Below the pieces are notes generated by a model that saw nothing but the letters and a program-made list of their open reading frames with translations, was not told where the DNA came from and ran no database searches. This document shows, piece after piece, positions 15,742-24,130 of a DNA stretch of 64,000 bases. Positions within the stretch are counted from its first letter, which is position 1. Every line of letters begins with the position of its first letter. Position numbers and translations under genes: made by a program. Origin of the DNA: Paenibacillus sp. S150 (GTDB taxonomy: Bacteria; Bacillota; Bacilli; Paenibacillales; Paenibacillaceae); NCBI RefSeq assembly GCF_019352175.1, contig NZ_JACBYI010000002.1, positions 124,001 to 188,000 of the forward strand, written 5' to 3'.

Positions 15742-17160
15742 ATGAATGAGGGGCTTCATACATACAGGCAATTATCGGCTGTCCAGCAGGAAGCCAGGCT
15801 GCGGCGCAGCGGGCTTGCGGCAGCGCTGGCACCGGCCGGCAGCTCTGATAGAGTTACATATGAAAGGGCTTCGGCTATCCGGCATTACAGCCAATATTAT
15901 CGTGTCCGTATATTTAATCTGGCGGTGCTGGAGGTTCTGCCGCTGGGAGCTGGCGCAGCGATGCTGCCCGTTTCTTTGCCTCCAGCCCGCGCTGAGGGTG
16001 CGGACCGGAGAAGCGGAGCTGCTGGGGGAAATGGCTTGGAAGGCACAGGCGCAGGCATACGCGCTGAACCATGGGTGCGGAGCCAATCCGGAGAGCCTGA
16101 GGGGGAGGAGGAGGCCGCCGGAACCATCACGTATCCGGCCGAGGCATATCCCGGCGGCCGGGGGGCTGCAGGGATAATCCGGAACACTGCGGTGCGGGCG
16201 CTGTACAGTCTCGGTCTGGACAGCGGCGAGGTGCTGCTGAAGGCCATGGGGGGCCGCCGCTACAGGGTGGAGGAGGTCACTCCGCTTCCGCCAGCCTCCG
16301 GCGAGGCGCTGCCGGAGCCTTACCGCGCGGCCTCGCTGGCGCTGGCCCGCTCCCTGGCCCGGGAGCAGCCCGGCCGTCCCGGCCTGCTCCTGGGCATGGA
16401 CCCGGAGTTCCTCCTGCTCCGGGAATCCACGGGCCGCGTCGTGCCGGCGTCGCGGTACCTGCCCACGGACGGCGTCGCCGGCTGCGACGCCGGGCCTCCG
16501 GGAACGCGCGGCGCGTTCCCGGTCGCCGAGCTGCGCCCTGCGCCGCGCGGGGAACCGCGCGCGCTGCTGGCGCAGCTGATGTCCGCCGCGCGCGAGGCGG
16601 ACCGGCTCGTCACCGACCGCTCGCTGCGCTGGCGGGCGGGAGGCATGCCGCTGGCGGGCTGGGCCCTCGGCGGCCATCTGCACTTCAGCGGCGCGGTGCT
16701 GAGCGCGCCGCTCCTGCGCGCGCTCGACAACTACCTCGCGCTGCCGCTGCTGCTGCTGGAGGACGCCCGTGCGGCGGCACGGCGTCCGAGGTACGGGGTG
16801 CTCGGCGATTTCCGGCTTCAGCCGCACGGCGGCTTCGAATACCGGACCCTGCCGAGCTTCCTGGTGTCCCCGGTCATCGCCAAGGGAGCGGTCTTCCTGG
16901 CTCACCTGATTGTGAGCCGCTATGAAGACCTGACGCTGCGCCCGCTGGACCGGGAAGACCTGCATGCCGCCTACTACAGCGGCGGCAAGCCCCCGCTGCG
17001 CGCCGCGTTCCCGCCGCTTGCGGCGCAGCTTCGCGCCCTGCCCGGCTATGAGCAGGCCTCGCGCTATATAGAGCCGCTGTTCAGCTGCATTGCCGCTGAA
17101 CAGACCTGGGATGAATCGCGCGACATCCGCGGGCTGTGGTGCGGCAAAAGGCAACGGTGA
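15742..17160 (+). CDS. Predicted amidoligase (phage-type COOH-NH2 ligase family)
   Basis: A 472-aa protein whose C-terminal 250 residues match what I recall of the phiEco32-like COOH-NH2 ligase type 2 family: LLLGMDPEFLLL, VAELRPAP, GGHLHFSGAVL and the closing GGFEYRTLPSFL. This is the glutamine-synthetase/GCS-like fold, with Glu, Asp and His residues placed for Mg-ATP. Such enzymes join a carboxyl to an amine; here the substrate may be a spore-coat protein or peptide because cotE is directly upstream (inference). The N-terminal 190 residues are Ala/Gly/Arg-rich and poorly conserved. The coding DNA near 16300-16800 is strikingly GC-rich. ATG 15742 follows GGCGGAG; the frame is open upstream to 15616. 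Confidence 0.75.
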   Translation: MNEGLHTYRQLSAVQQEARLRRSGLAAALAPAGSSDRVTYERASAIRHYSQYYRVRIFNLAVLEVLPLGAGAAMLPVSLPPARAEGADRRSGAAGGNGLEGTGAGIRAEPWVRSQSGEPEGEEEAAGTITYPAEAYPGGRGAAGIIRNTAVRALYSLGLDSGEVLLKAMGGRRYRVEEVTPLPPASGEALPEPYRAASLALARSLAREQPGRPGLLLGMDPEFLLLRESTGRVVPASRYLPTDGVAGCDAGPPGTRGAFPVAELRPAPRGEPRALLAQLMSAAREADRLVTDRSLRWRAGGMPLAGWALGGHLHFSGAVLSAPLLRALDNYLALPLLLLEDARAAARRPRYGVLGDFRLQPHGGFEYRTLPSFLVSPVIAKGAVFLAHLIVSRYEDLTLRPLDREDLHAAYYSGGKPPLRAAFPPLAAQLRALPGYEQASRYIEPLFSCIAAEQTWDESRDIRGLWCGKRQR

Positions 17161-17238
17161 ACGCTGCGTTAGGCACGCACCGCCTGCCGCTTAAATGTCT
17201 GGCCGGTCCTGTACTCCAGCCCCGGAGCTTACGGACAA

Positions 17239-18036
17239 TCACATGTAGAGCATCGACCAGCAGCCGATATCCTGATATCCGAGCTTCCGGTAGATCAGGC
17301 CGGCCTGCGGATTGTCGTAGAACAGGCATAGGCTTTTGCCTTCCGCCAGCATATCGGCGCTTAGACGGGCGGCCACCCGGCCCGCCAGTCCCTGCCCCCT
17401 GTAAGCGGGATGTGTGGCTACGGCGATTATCATCGCCGACATTGAATTTTCCGCCGCTGTGGAGGCAGTGGAGATGACTTGGCCATTATGCTCCATATAA
17501 TAGGTCCGTCCGGTGCCCGTCTCCAGCGTTTTTCGCAGGCTTTTGCGCGAAGCGTCCGCGCTGCTTGAGAATTCCGCAATTTGGTCGGTGAGCGAGCAGA
17601 TGTCATCCACGTCCGCTGGCGTTGCTTTTTTTATGGCTTGCGCGGATGCTGCGGCTGAGAGCAGAGTGTCATTCGGCTCCCGCAGCTCTGCAAAATGCAT
17701 ATGCTTCTCTGTGCGGACGTTTAGATGCCGGGCCACAGCCTTCACCGCTTCCGCGGAGCCCGACACCGTTTCGAAGCCCCGGCTTGCCTTCATCAGCCCG
17801 GCAAATCCGGCCGCATCAAATGGACCGTCGGCATAAGGCAGGAAGCTCCCGTAAAACCGCAGTAAAACAGCTTTTAACCGGCCATCCCTCCCGCAAATCT
17901 CTCCCCAGAGCTCCATGAAGTCCTGTTCAAACCCAAAGTTCTCCACATCTCCGATAATATACAAATTCAATGCCGGGTCCTTGCGCAGCAGCGCCATCAG
18001 CGGCTCGCGGTCGGCCTCGCCCAGTTTGCGGATCAT
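17239..18036 (-). CDS. GNAT-family N-acetyltransferase
   Basis: A 265-aa protein with an N-terminal half of unknown function (NLYIIGDVENFGFEQDF is typical of a group of paired-GNAT proteins) and a C-terminal GNAT domain. The acetyl-CoA-binding loop is in IIAVATHPAYRGQGLAGRVAA (motif A, R/Q-x-x-G-x-G/A), followed by CLFYDNPQAGLIYRKLGY, the motif B segment found in acetyltransferases of the YkkB/FR47-like type. The substrate is not evident. GGGGGAG lies seven bases before the ATG. Transcribed alone and divergent from mutS. Confidence 0.85.
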   Translation of the reverse strand: MIRKLGEADREPLMALLRKDPALNLYIIGDVENFGFEQDFMELWGEICGRDGRLKAVLLRFYGSFLPYADGPFDAAGFAGLMKASRGFETVSGSAEAVKAVARHLNVRTEKHMHFAELREPNDTLLSAAASAQAIKKATPADVDDICSLTDQIAEFSSSADASRKSLRKTLETGTGRTYYMEHNGQVISTASTAAENSMSAMIIAVATHPAYRGQGLAGRVAARLSADMLAEGKSLCLFYDNPQAGLIYRKLGYQDIGCWSMLYM

Positions 18037-18421
18037 TCGGCCACTCCCCCTTGCTCTCTCAGTTTTCTAAAAGAGTGGTGATTTTGTCGCGGCCTACGGC
18101 CGGGTAGGGGTTTCTACCCGCTGTTTGGGCTCCCTATCGGCTCTCCGGACACTTTTTCACCACGCTTCTATTGTGTACACCAAATTATAATTTGCAGGCG
18201 TACCGGTGATTTTACTCCATTTGGACTTAAAAGCCTATAACTTCATTCCTTGCCAAGCAGCTATTCCCCATGTTTACCTCAGATTCACCGGTTGGAAGGA
18301 CAATAAGGGATTCCGGCTGCGCAGCAGAGGCGCATGATGTAAAGTGCACGCACGGGGTGACCTTGCCGGGCAAGTTTCTGCTATAATAGAGAACAGTATG
18401 AAGTAGGCATGGAGGTTGACG
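18037..18421. other. Intergenic region between the GNAT gene and mutS
   Basis: No ORF. A hairpin CGGGTAG-N6-CTACCCG lies at 18101-18120. The right end holds the mutS promoter region: TATAAT at 18382-18387 with a weak TGACCT at 18358-18363 (18-base spacer). The rest shows nothing I can name. Confidence 0.5.
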
Positions 18422-21256
18422 ATGGCAAATTATACGCCGATGATACAGCAATATTTAAAAGTGAAGGAGGGAGCAAAGGACGCATTCCTTTTCTTCCGTC
18501 TGGGCGATTTCTATGAAATGTTCTTTGAGGATGCGATCCTGGCCTCCAAGGAGCTTGAGATTACATTAACGGGCCGCGAGGGCGGAGGCGACGAGCGCAT
18601 TCCCATGTGCGGAGTGCCTTACCATGCCGCAGAAGGATACATACAGCGCCTGATTGAGAAGGGCTACAAGGTCGCCATCTGCGAACAGCTGGATGATCCG
18701 GCCGTTACGAAAGGCATGGTCCGGCGCGACATTGTCCGCGTAGTGACTCCGGGCACGGTGATGGACGGCAAAATCATCTCCGACAAAAACAACAATTACC
18801 TCGTTTGCGTGACCGAGGAGGACGGGATGATGGCGCTCGCTGCCTGCGATTTGACCACGGGCGAGCTGTACGTTACTTCCGTGCTCTCGGGTGCCGAATG
18901 GCTGCGCGATGAGATAGGCATCTATGAGCCGGCCGAGATTATCGGGGATGCGGCGCTGCTGGACATGCTGCGGAGCGAGGCCCCGCTGCTCGCGAAGCCG
19001 GTCGTCTACACACCGTGGGAGAAACGCGAAGAGGAAATGGCCCGCCGCCAGTTCGGCGAGGCGGCTTGGGTGCGTCTGGAGAAGGAGCGCGGCCGGTGCC
19101 TGGCGCTGCTGATTTCCTATCTGAGCGAAACCCAGCGGCGCTCCCTCGGCCAGCTGAGCCAGATTTCGCCGTATGAGCCGGGCAACTATATGATCCTTGA
19201 TCCGTTCACCCGGCGCAATCTGGAGCTGACCGAAACCGTGCGTGAGCGCTCCAAAAAAGGCTCGCTGCTCTGGCTGCTCGACCGCACCGAAACCTCGATG
19301 GGCGGCCGTCTGCTGCGCCGCAGAATCGACAAGCCGCTGCTGCAGCGCGCGCCGATTGAACGGCGGCTGGAGGCTGTCGATTATTTGTACAACCAGTTCA
19401 TTGTGCGCGAGGATCTGCGCGGGGCACTGAAGGAAATTTACGATCTGGAGCGGCTGGTTGGACGGATTGCCTTCGGCAGCGCCAACGGACGGGACATGAA
19501 TGCGCTGAAGCTGTCGCTGGCGCAGATTCCAGCACTGAAGGAAATGTGTCTGGCTTCCGGTTCGGCCACTCTCCGCGAGATTGGTGCCGCCATGGATGAA
19601 TGCGCGGAGCTGCGCGAGGATATCGACCGGGCGATTGTTGAAGAGGCTCCGGTATCGGTGCGTGACGGAGGAATTATCCGGACAGGCTACCATGAGCGTC
19701 TGGATGAGCTGCGGGAGGCCAGCAGCAGCGGCAAACGCTGGATTGCGGAGCTGGAGGCGAAGGAACGCCGGGCGACAGGCATCAAATCCCTGAAGATCGG
19801 CTATAACAAAATCTTTGGCTATTATATTGAAATTACCCGTTCCAATCTTTCTTCCCTGCCGGAAGGACGCTATGAGCGCAAGCAGACGCTGGCGAACGCC
19901 GAGCGCTTCGTTACACCGGAGCTGAAGGAGAAGGAGGCTCTGATCCTGGAAGCCCAGGACAAGATGACCGATCTGGAGTACAGCCTGTTCATAGAGCTGC
20001 GCGACCGGATCAGCGCACAGATTCCCCGCCTCCAGGCGCTTGCCGAAAAAGTGGCGGAAATCGATGTGTACCAGTGTCTCGCGGCGGTCAGCGCCGAGCA
20101 CCGTTTTGTGAAGCCGAAGCTGTCCGACGGCTATGATCTGCGGCTGGAGGGCGGACGCCACCCGGTTGTGGAGGCGGTGCTGAAGGACGCGGCCTTTATT
20201 GCCAACGGCAGCACGCTCAGTAAGGAGGAAGGCAATATTCTCCTGATTACCGGGCCCAACATGGCGGGAAAAAGCACCTATATGCGCCAGGTCGCCCTGA
20301 TCTGCATCCTGGCCCAGATCGGCTGCTTCGTACCGGCCGGCAGCGCGGAGGTGCCGCTAATTGACCGCATCTTTACGCGGATCGGTGCGGCGGATGACCT
20401 TATCGGCGGACAGAGCACCTTCATGGTGGAAATGGCCGATATCCAGGTCATGACCGAAAAAGCCACAGCCCGCAGCCTGATCATCATCGACGAGCTTGGA
20501 CGGGGCACCTCAACGAGCGAAGGAATGGCGATCGCACAGGCGGTGATCGAATATGTGCATGACACCATCGCCTGCAAAGCCCTGGTTTCGACGCATTTTC
20601 ATGAGCTGGCCCATCTGGAGCAGAGCCTCGCGGGGCTGCGCAACTATTCGATGGCCGTTCAGGAAAGCGGCGACAAAGTAAACTTCCTGCGGAAGCTTGT
20701 CCCCGGGGCGGCAGACAGCAGCTACGGGATTTATTGCGCCCGGCTGGCAGGCCTGCCGGAAGGCATTATTGACCGCGCCTACGGGCTGCTGCAGAGCATT
20801 GAACAGGCGGCTCCTCCAGGCGCGGTTTCACTGAACTATGGCTCAGGCTATAATGAACATGCAGGGCAAGGCATCCAGGAGAGCCAGGCATTGCCTTTGC
20901 AGCCTGATGCGCCGGGAGGCCCGGGGGTTGCGGACGAAGCGGGTTCTTCTCCGGGCAGCGGCGGGACGGCTTCAGGCCGGACAGCCGCTGCTGTAGTTGG
21001 AGCAGCTCAGCTTGAAGCGGCAGCCGCGCTGGCTTCTTCCGCATTGGAAGAGGAGAATGAGGTTGTGCAGCTCTCCATCTTTGGGGAGGAAGAGCCGCGC
21101 AAGAGCCGCAAAGGCGGGACGGCGGCGCCAGTCAAAGACAACCCTGTGCTCAAGGAGCTGATTTCCGCCGTTCAGGGCGCAGATCTGATGAACATGACAC
21201 CGCTGCAGGCAATGGGCCTGCTCAACGAGCTGAAGCAGAAGGCCAAGGAGCTTTAG
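18422..21256 (+). CDS. mutS: DNA mismatch repair protein MutS
   Basis: The mismatch sensor, 944 aa and so longer than the usual 850-870. Domain I carries the mismatch-wedge motif in GDFYEMF (residues about 29-35). The connector, core and clamp domains follow. The ATPase has Walker A GPNMAGKST near 611, the MVEMADIQ segment, Walker B DELGRGTST, and the dimerising helices at the end (GIYCARLAGLP). Residues about 810-890 are an Ala/Gly/Pro-rich low-complexity insert that accounts for the extra length; the C-terminal beta-clamp/tetramer region (LMNMTPLQAMGLLNELK) is kept. ATG 18422 follows GGAGG. It works with mutL at 24131, from which it is separated by a repeat island. Confidence 0.97.
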   Translation: MANYTPMIQQYLKVKEGAKDAFLFFRLGDFYEMFFEDAILASKELEITLTGREGGGDERIPMCGVPYHAAEGYIQRLIEKGYKVAICEQLDDPAVTKGMVRRDIVRVVTPGTVMDGKIISDKNNNYLVCVTEEDGMMALAACDLTTGELYVTSVLSGAEWLRDEIGIYEPAEIIGDAALLDMLRSEAPLLAKPVVYTPWEKREEEMARRQFGEAAWVRLEKERGRCLALLISYLSETQRRSLGQLSQISPYEPGNYMILDPFTRRNLELTETVRERSKKGSLLWLLDRTETSMGGRLLRRRIDKPLLQRAPIERRLEAVDYLYNQFIVREDLRGALKEIYDLERLVGRIAFGSANGRDMNALKLSLAQIPALKEMCLASGSATLREIGAAMDECAELREDIDRAIVEEAPVSVRDGGIIRTGYHERLDELREASSSGKRWIAELEAKERRATGIKSLKIGYNKIFGYYIEITRSNLSSLPEGRYERKQTLANAERFVTPELKEKEALILEAQDKMTDLEYSLFIELRDRISAQIPRLQALAEKVAEIDVYQCLAAVSAEHRFVKPKLSDGYDLRLEGGRHPVVEAVLKDAAFIANGSTLSKEEGNILLITGPNMAGKSTYMRQVALICILAQIGCFVPAGSAEVPLIDRIFTRIGAADDLIGGQSTFMVEMADIQVMTEKATARSLIIIDELGRGTSTSEGMAIAQAVIEYVHDTIACKALVSTHFHELAHLEQSLAGLRNYSMAVQESGDKVNFLRKLVPGAADSSYGIYCARLAGLPEGIIDRAYGLLQSIEQAAPPGAVSLNYGSGYNEHAGQGIQESQALPLQPDAPGGPGVADEAGSSPGSGGTASGRTAAAVVGAAQLEAAAALASSALEEENEVVQLSIFGEEEPRKSRKGGTAAPVKDNPVLKELISAVQGADLMNMTPLQAMGLLNELKQKAKEL

Positions 21257-21654
21257 CGGCTTGGCCAGGGAGTTTCAGCAGTTGGCCAAGCCGCTAGCCG
21301 CCGGTCAAGGAGTTTCAGCATTGGCGAATATTTTTACTGGCGCATTCAGATTCGTGTCCAGGTTTTTAGCTGTTTTTTATGCAACTAAAAGGTCCTGCTC
21401 GTACTCCGAAATGGATCTCATTGCATCCTACACTCATAATAAACAACAATTTTTTGTGAATCAGCGTTTTCGTTGTTTGAATCTCTACTAAATACATCTA
21501 TAATAGCTTTGAATATAGAGCTAAAAAAGCTTTTTAACTTCAATGAATTCTCCCCGCAGCAAGCTGAGGGGGAATTAAACCCGTAGCGATTAAATACAGT
21601 AAACAGTAAATATATTAAATACAAATATCTGGTATCATATACTGACAGCACCCA

Positions 21655-22145
21655 GTAGCAGTGTTCAGTAAGCAGTAGAAGTAGCAGTAGCAGTAAGCAG
21701 TAGCAGTGGGCAGTAAGCAGTAGTGGTGGGCAGTAAGCGGTAGCAGTGGGCAGTAAGCAGTAGTGGTGGGCAGTAAGCAGTAGTGGTGGGCAGTAAGCGG
21801 TAGCAGTGGGCAGTAAGCAGTAGTGGTGGGCAGTAAGCGGTAGCAGTGGGCAGTAAGCAGTAGAAGAGCAGTAAGCAGTAGAAGTAGCAGTAAGCAGTAG
21901 AAGAGCAGTAAGCAGTAGAAGTAGCAGTAAGCAGTAGAAGAGCAGTAAGCAGTAGAAGTAGCAGTAAGCAGTAGAAGAGCAGTAAGCAGTAGAAGAGCAG
22001 TAAGCAGTAGAAGAGCAGTAAGCAGTAGCAGTAGCAGTAAGCAGTAGTGGTGGGCAGTAAGCGGTAGCAGTGGGCAGTAAGCAGTAGAAGAGCAGTAAGC
22101 AGTAGAAGTAGCAGTAAGCAGTAGCAGTGAGAAGTAGCAGTAGCA
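21655..22145. repeat. Degenerate tandem array, unit about 18-20 bp
   Basis: Units of the type CAGTAAGCAGTAG followed by TGGTGGG, CAGTGGG, AAGAG or AAGTAG are repeated more than twenty times. Plus-strand frames are full of stops, while two minus-strand frames stay open simply because the unit contains no stop in them. Confidence 0.9.
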
Positions 22146-22311
22146 ATAGCCGGTAATCAGCAACCCATACCGAGTAGCACTAGCCAGCAGCAACCGGTAC
22201 CCTGTAGCGGTAGACACTCTGACAAGAAACTGGTGCTCTGACTAGTGCAGTGTTGCAGAAGTTCCTTCCCCATGTTACCAAGGGGCTAAAATAAAGCCAG
22301 ATACTTGACCG

Positions 22312-22605
22312 GAAATAACGGCAGAAATGCCGTTGTTGGAGCCCGCATGGCCGGATTGCTCTGAAATAACGGTAGAAATGCCGTTGTTAGGAGCCCGCCA
22401 GGCTAGATTGCTCTGAAATAACGGCAGAAATGCCGTTGTTGGAGCCCGCATGGCCGGATTGCTCCGAAATAACGGTAGAAATGCCGTTGTTAGGAGCCCG
22501 CCAGGCTAGATTGCTCTGAAATAACGGCAGAAATGCCGTTTTTGAAGCCAACCAAGCCGGATTGCTCCGAAATAACGGCAATAATGCCGTTGTTGGAGCA
22601 GAGCA
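22312..22605. repeat. Tandem array of six 51/52-bp hairpin units
   Basis: Units begin at 22312, 22363, 22415, 22466, 22518 and 22569. Each carries AACGGCA-GAAA-TGCCGTT or a close variant, a seven-bp hairpin, followed by a GGAGCCCGC-type tail. Copies 1/3 and 2/4 are most alike, so the array probably grew by duplication of a two-unit block. Confidence 0.9.
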
Positions 22606-23281
22606 GGCGGCGGATAGTAGCTATAGCTTCGCCCAAATTCCTTTCCATGTTTGTTACCAAGGGGAAAGCCAAACGGTTCACACAGCAGAGGCACAAATTC
22701 TTCCAATGTCCCCTGAAAGGGCGCGTCTCCCATGGCTTTTGTGGTTAACAGGACAGGCGAATGGACCGAAGCACTTTTATTTACCTTTTGGCTCAGTAAC
22801 TAAGTGCGGGGTGCGAACCTCACTTGGGTTTATGAACCGCGGATCGTGGCGGGCCTTCATCCTGTACTCTTGTGACAGGAGCAAAACATTGAATGATTTA
22901 CCATCATGGAGAGGCATTTCTGCAGGTCCGACAGGTAGGTGTTCTTTTTTCGTCCTGCGGCTCGCGCTGATTTCCGGGTGTTTGTCGTCTACAGCCTGCC
23001 AAAGCCGGAACCAGCGTGGAAGGAAGACGGTGCAGCGCCTAAAAGGTACTTACATTGGTGATAGAGTCACTGCTTAAAACATGCCGTCTTGAAAATCATG
23101 GGGGCAGAGAGGGACAAGCCAAAACCTGATTGCTGCAGGGTTCATTGCTGACGATACCGCTGCACCAGGTCCTAAGTGGAAAAAGTAACACTAAATGAAG
23201 CTTTTCAGCCCCCTTGGCAGCATGAAGTGGAAAAAGTAACACTAATTCGATCAAATTAGCGATTAACCGCCGAAAATCCCC

Positions 23282-23515
23282 GAATTAGGTGTACAAAATC
23301 CCACTAATCCTGTTGTGGCATGAATCCCGGAGAATTAGGTGTACTAAATCCCACTAATCCTGTTGTGGCATGAATCCCGGAGAATTAGGTATACAAAATC
23401 CCGCTATTCCGTTCTGGCATGAATCCCGGAGAATTAGGTGTACAAAATCCCACTAATCCTGTTGTGGCATGAATCCCGGAGAATTAGGTGTACACAAAAT
23501 CCACTTAGCATCTCT
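23282..23515. repeat. Tandem array of five 50-bp units
   Basis: Units starting GAATTAGGTGTAC begin at 23282, 23332, 23382, 23431 and 23481. The inner part reads AAATCCCACTAATCCTG and ends CATGAATCCCGGA. The motif resembles the dispersed 'TTCCCACTAA' repeats at the ends of the window. Confidence 0.9.
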
Positions 23516-23702
23516 GTTTACGAAAGGCTGCGGCAGGGCTTCCGTAACTCAAGTCCGGGAAACGGTTCTCTTTGGCTCTTTAATCTGCGGGTCTGGCAGC
23601 CTTTATCCAGTAGTCATTTTTGAACTCCCGTACTTTGTGATAGACCACCTTGTTTCCTTTAGGACTCGATTAGCGGGGAAAGAACGTATGTGAAGTTCAA
23701 CT

Positions 23703-23835
23703 AAGGAGTCTGTCCGACGGAATAAAATCGGCGAATATTTATGCAATAATGTCCAATCCATGCATTCAAAGACATGATTATTCAGTCATGCTGGAATAAT
23801 TATTCGCGAAAAGTGTTTCGTCAGACAGACTCCTA
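23703..23835. mobile_element. MITE-like palindromic element
   Basis: About 130 bp with long imperfect terminal inverted repeats: AGGAGTCTGTCCGACG at the left and CGTCAGACAGACTCCT at the right, the pairing continuing inward through CGCGAATAATTATT against GGCGAATATTTATGC. There is no ORF. Size, AT-rich centre and near-complete dyad symmetry are typical of non-autonomous miniature elements. Confidence 0.6.
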
Positions 23836-23941
23836 GGCGTTCCGACATTAAAGGGCAGGCCATTTCTAATTTGTATTCTTTCAGTCCAGTCCAGGTCAAT
23901 TCAGCCCAGTAAAGCCCAGTCGAGTTACAGTCCAGTTCCTT

Positions 23942-24046
23942 TAGTCTAATTCTTAAATCTGATTTTCAAGTCTAATTTTCAAGTCTAATTCTCAAGTCTA
24001 ATTCTCAAGTCTAATTCTTAAATCTGATTTTCAAATCTAATTCTCA
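23942..24046. repeat. Tandem array of 13-bp units
   Basis: Seven to eight copies of TCAAGTCTAATTC or close variants (TTAAATCTGATTT) end about 80 bases before the mutL start. The array therefore lies in or next to the mutL promoter/leader region. Confidence 0.85.
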
Positions 24047-24130
24047 CAGTCCATTTTTTACAGCCTGCATATACTGGAAATCCATTGTCTTCAGCAAGGC
24101 AATATAACCTAACCGCGAGGTGAAATGAAC

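Larger units (their letters stand above)
21257..24130. other. 2.9-kb repeat island between mutS and mutL
   Basis: No credible gene. In order it contains a degenerate 18-20-bp tandem array, a 51/52-bp tandem array of hairpin units, a stretch of unique DNA, a 50-bp tandem array, a MITE-like palindromic element and a 13-bp tandem array. In close relatives mutS and mutL normally sit close together (recalled knowledge), so the island looks like an expansion of non-coding DNA. Short ORFs here lack ribosome sites. Confidence 0.75.

Noticed and set aside
15772-17154. 460-aa minus-strand ORF
   Set aside because: Shadow of the GC-rich amidoligase gene; its Arg/Ala/Gln-rich composition is typical of antisense frames in high-GC DNA.
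18566-20161. 531-aa minus-strand ORF
   Set aside because: Shadow of mutS, with no ribosome site or homology.
21418-22217. Two long minus-strand ORFs (242 and 200 aa) of Leu/Thr/Ala/Tyr/Cys repeats
   Set aside because: They are open only because the tandem unit has no stop in those frames; both overlap each other, lack ribosome sites and run into unique DNA without homology.
22562-23077. 171-aa plus-strand ORF in the repeat island
   Set aside because: It begins inside a repeat unit from a TTG without ribosome site and has no coherent composition or known motif.
22312-23515. Possible CRISPR arrays
   Set aside because: The whole 50-52-bp units repeat, so there are no unique spacers between short repeats, and no cas gene is in the window.
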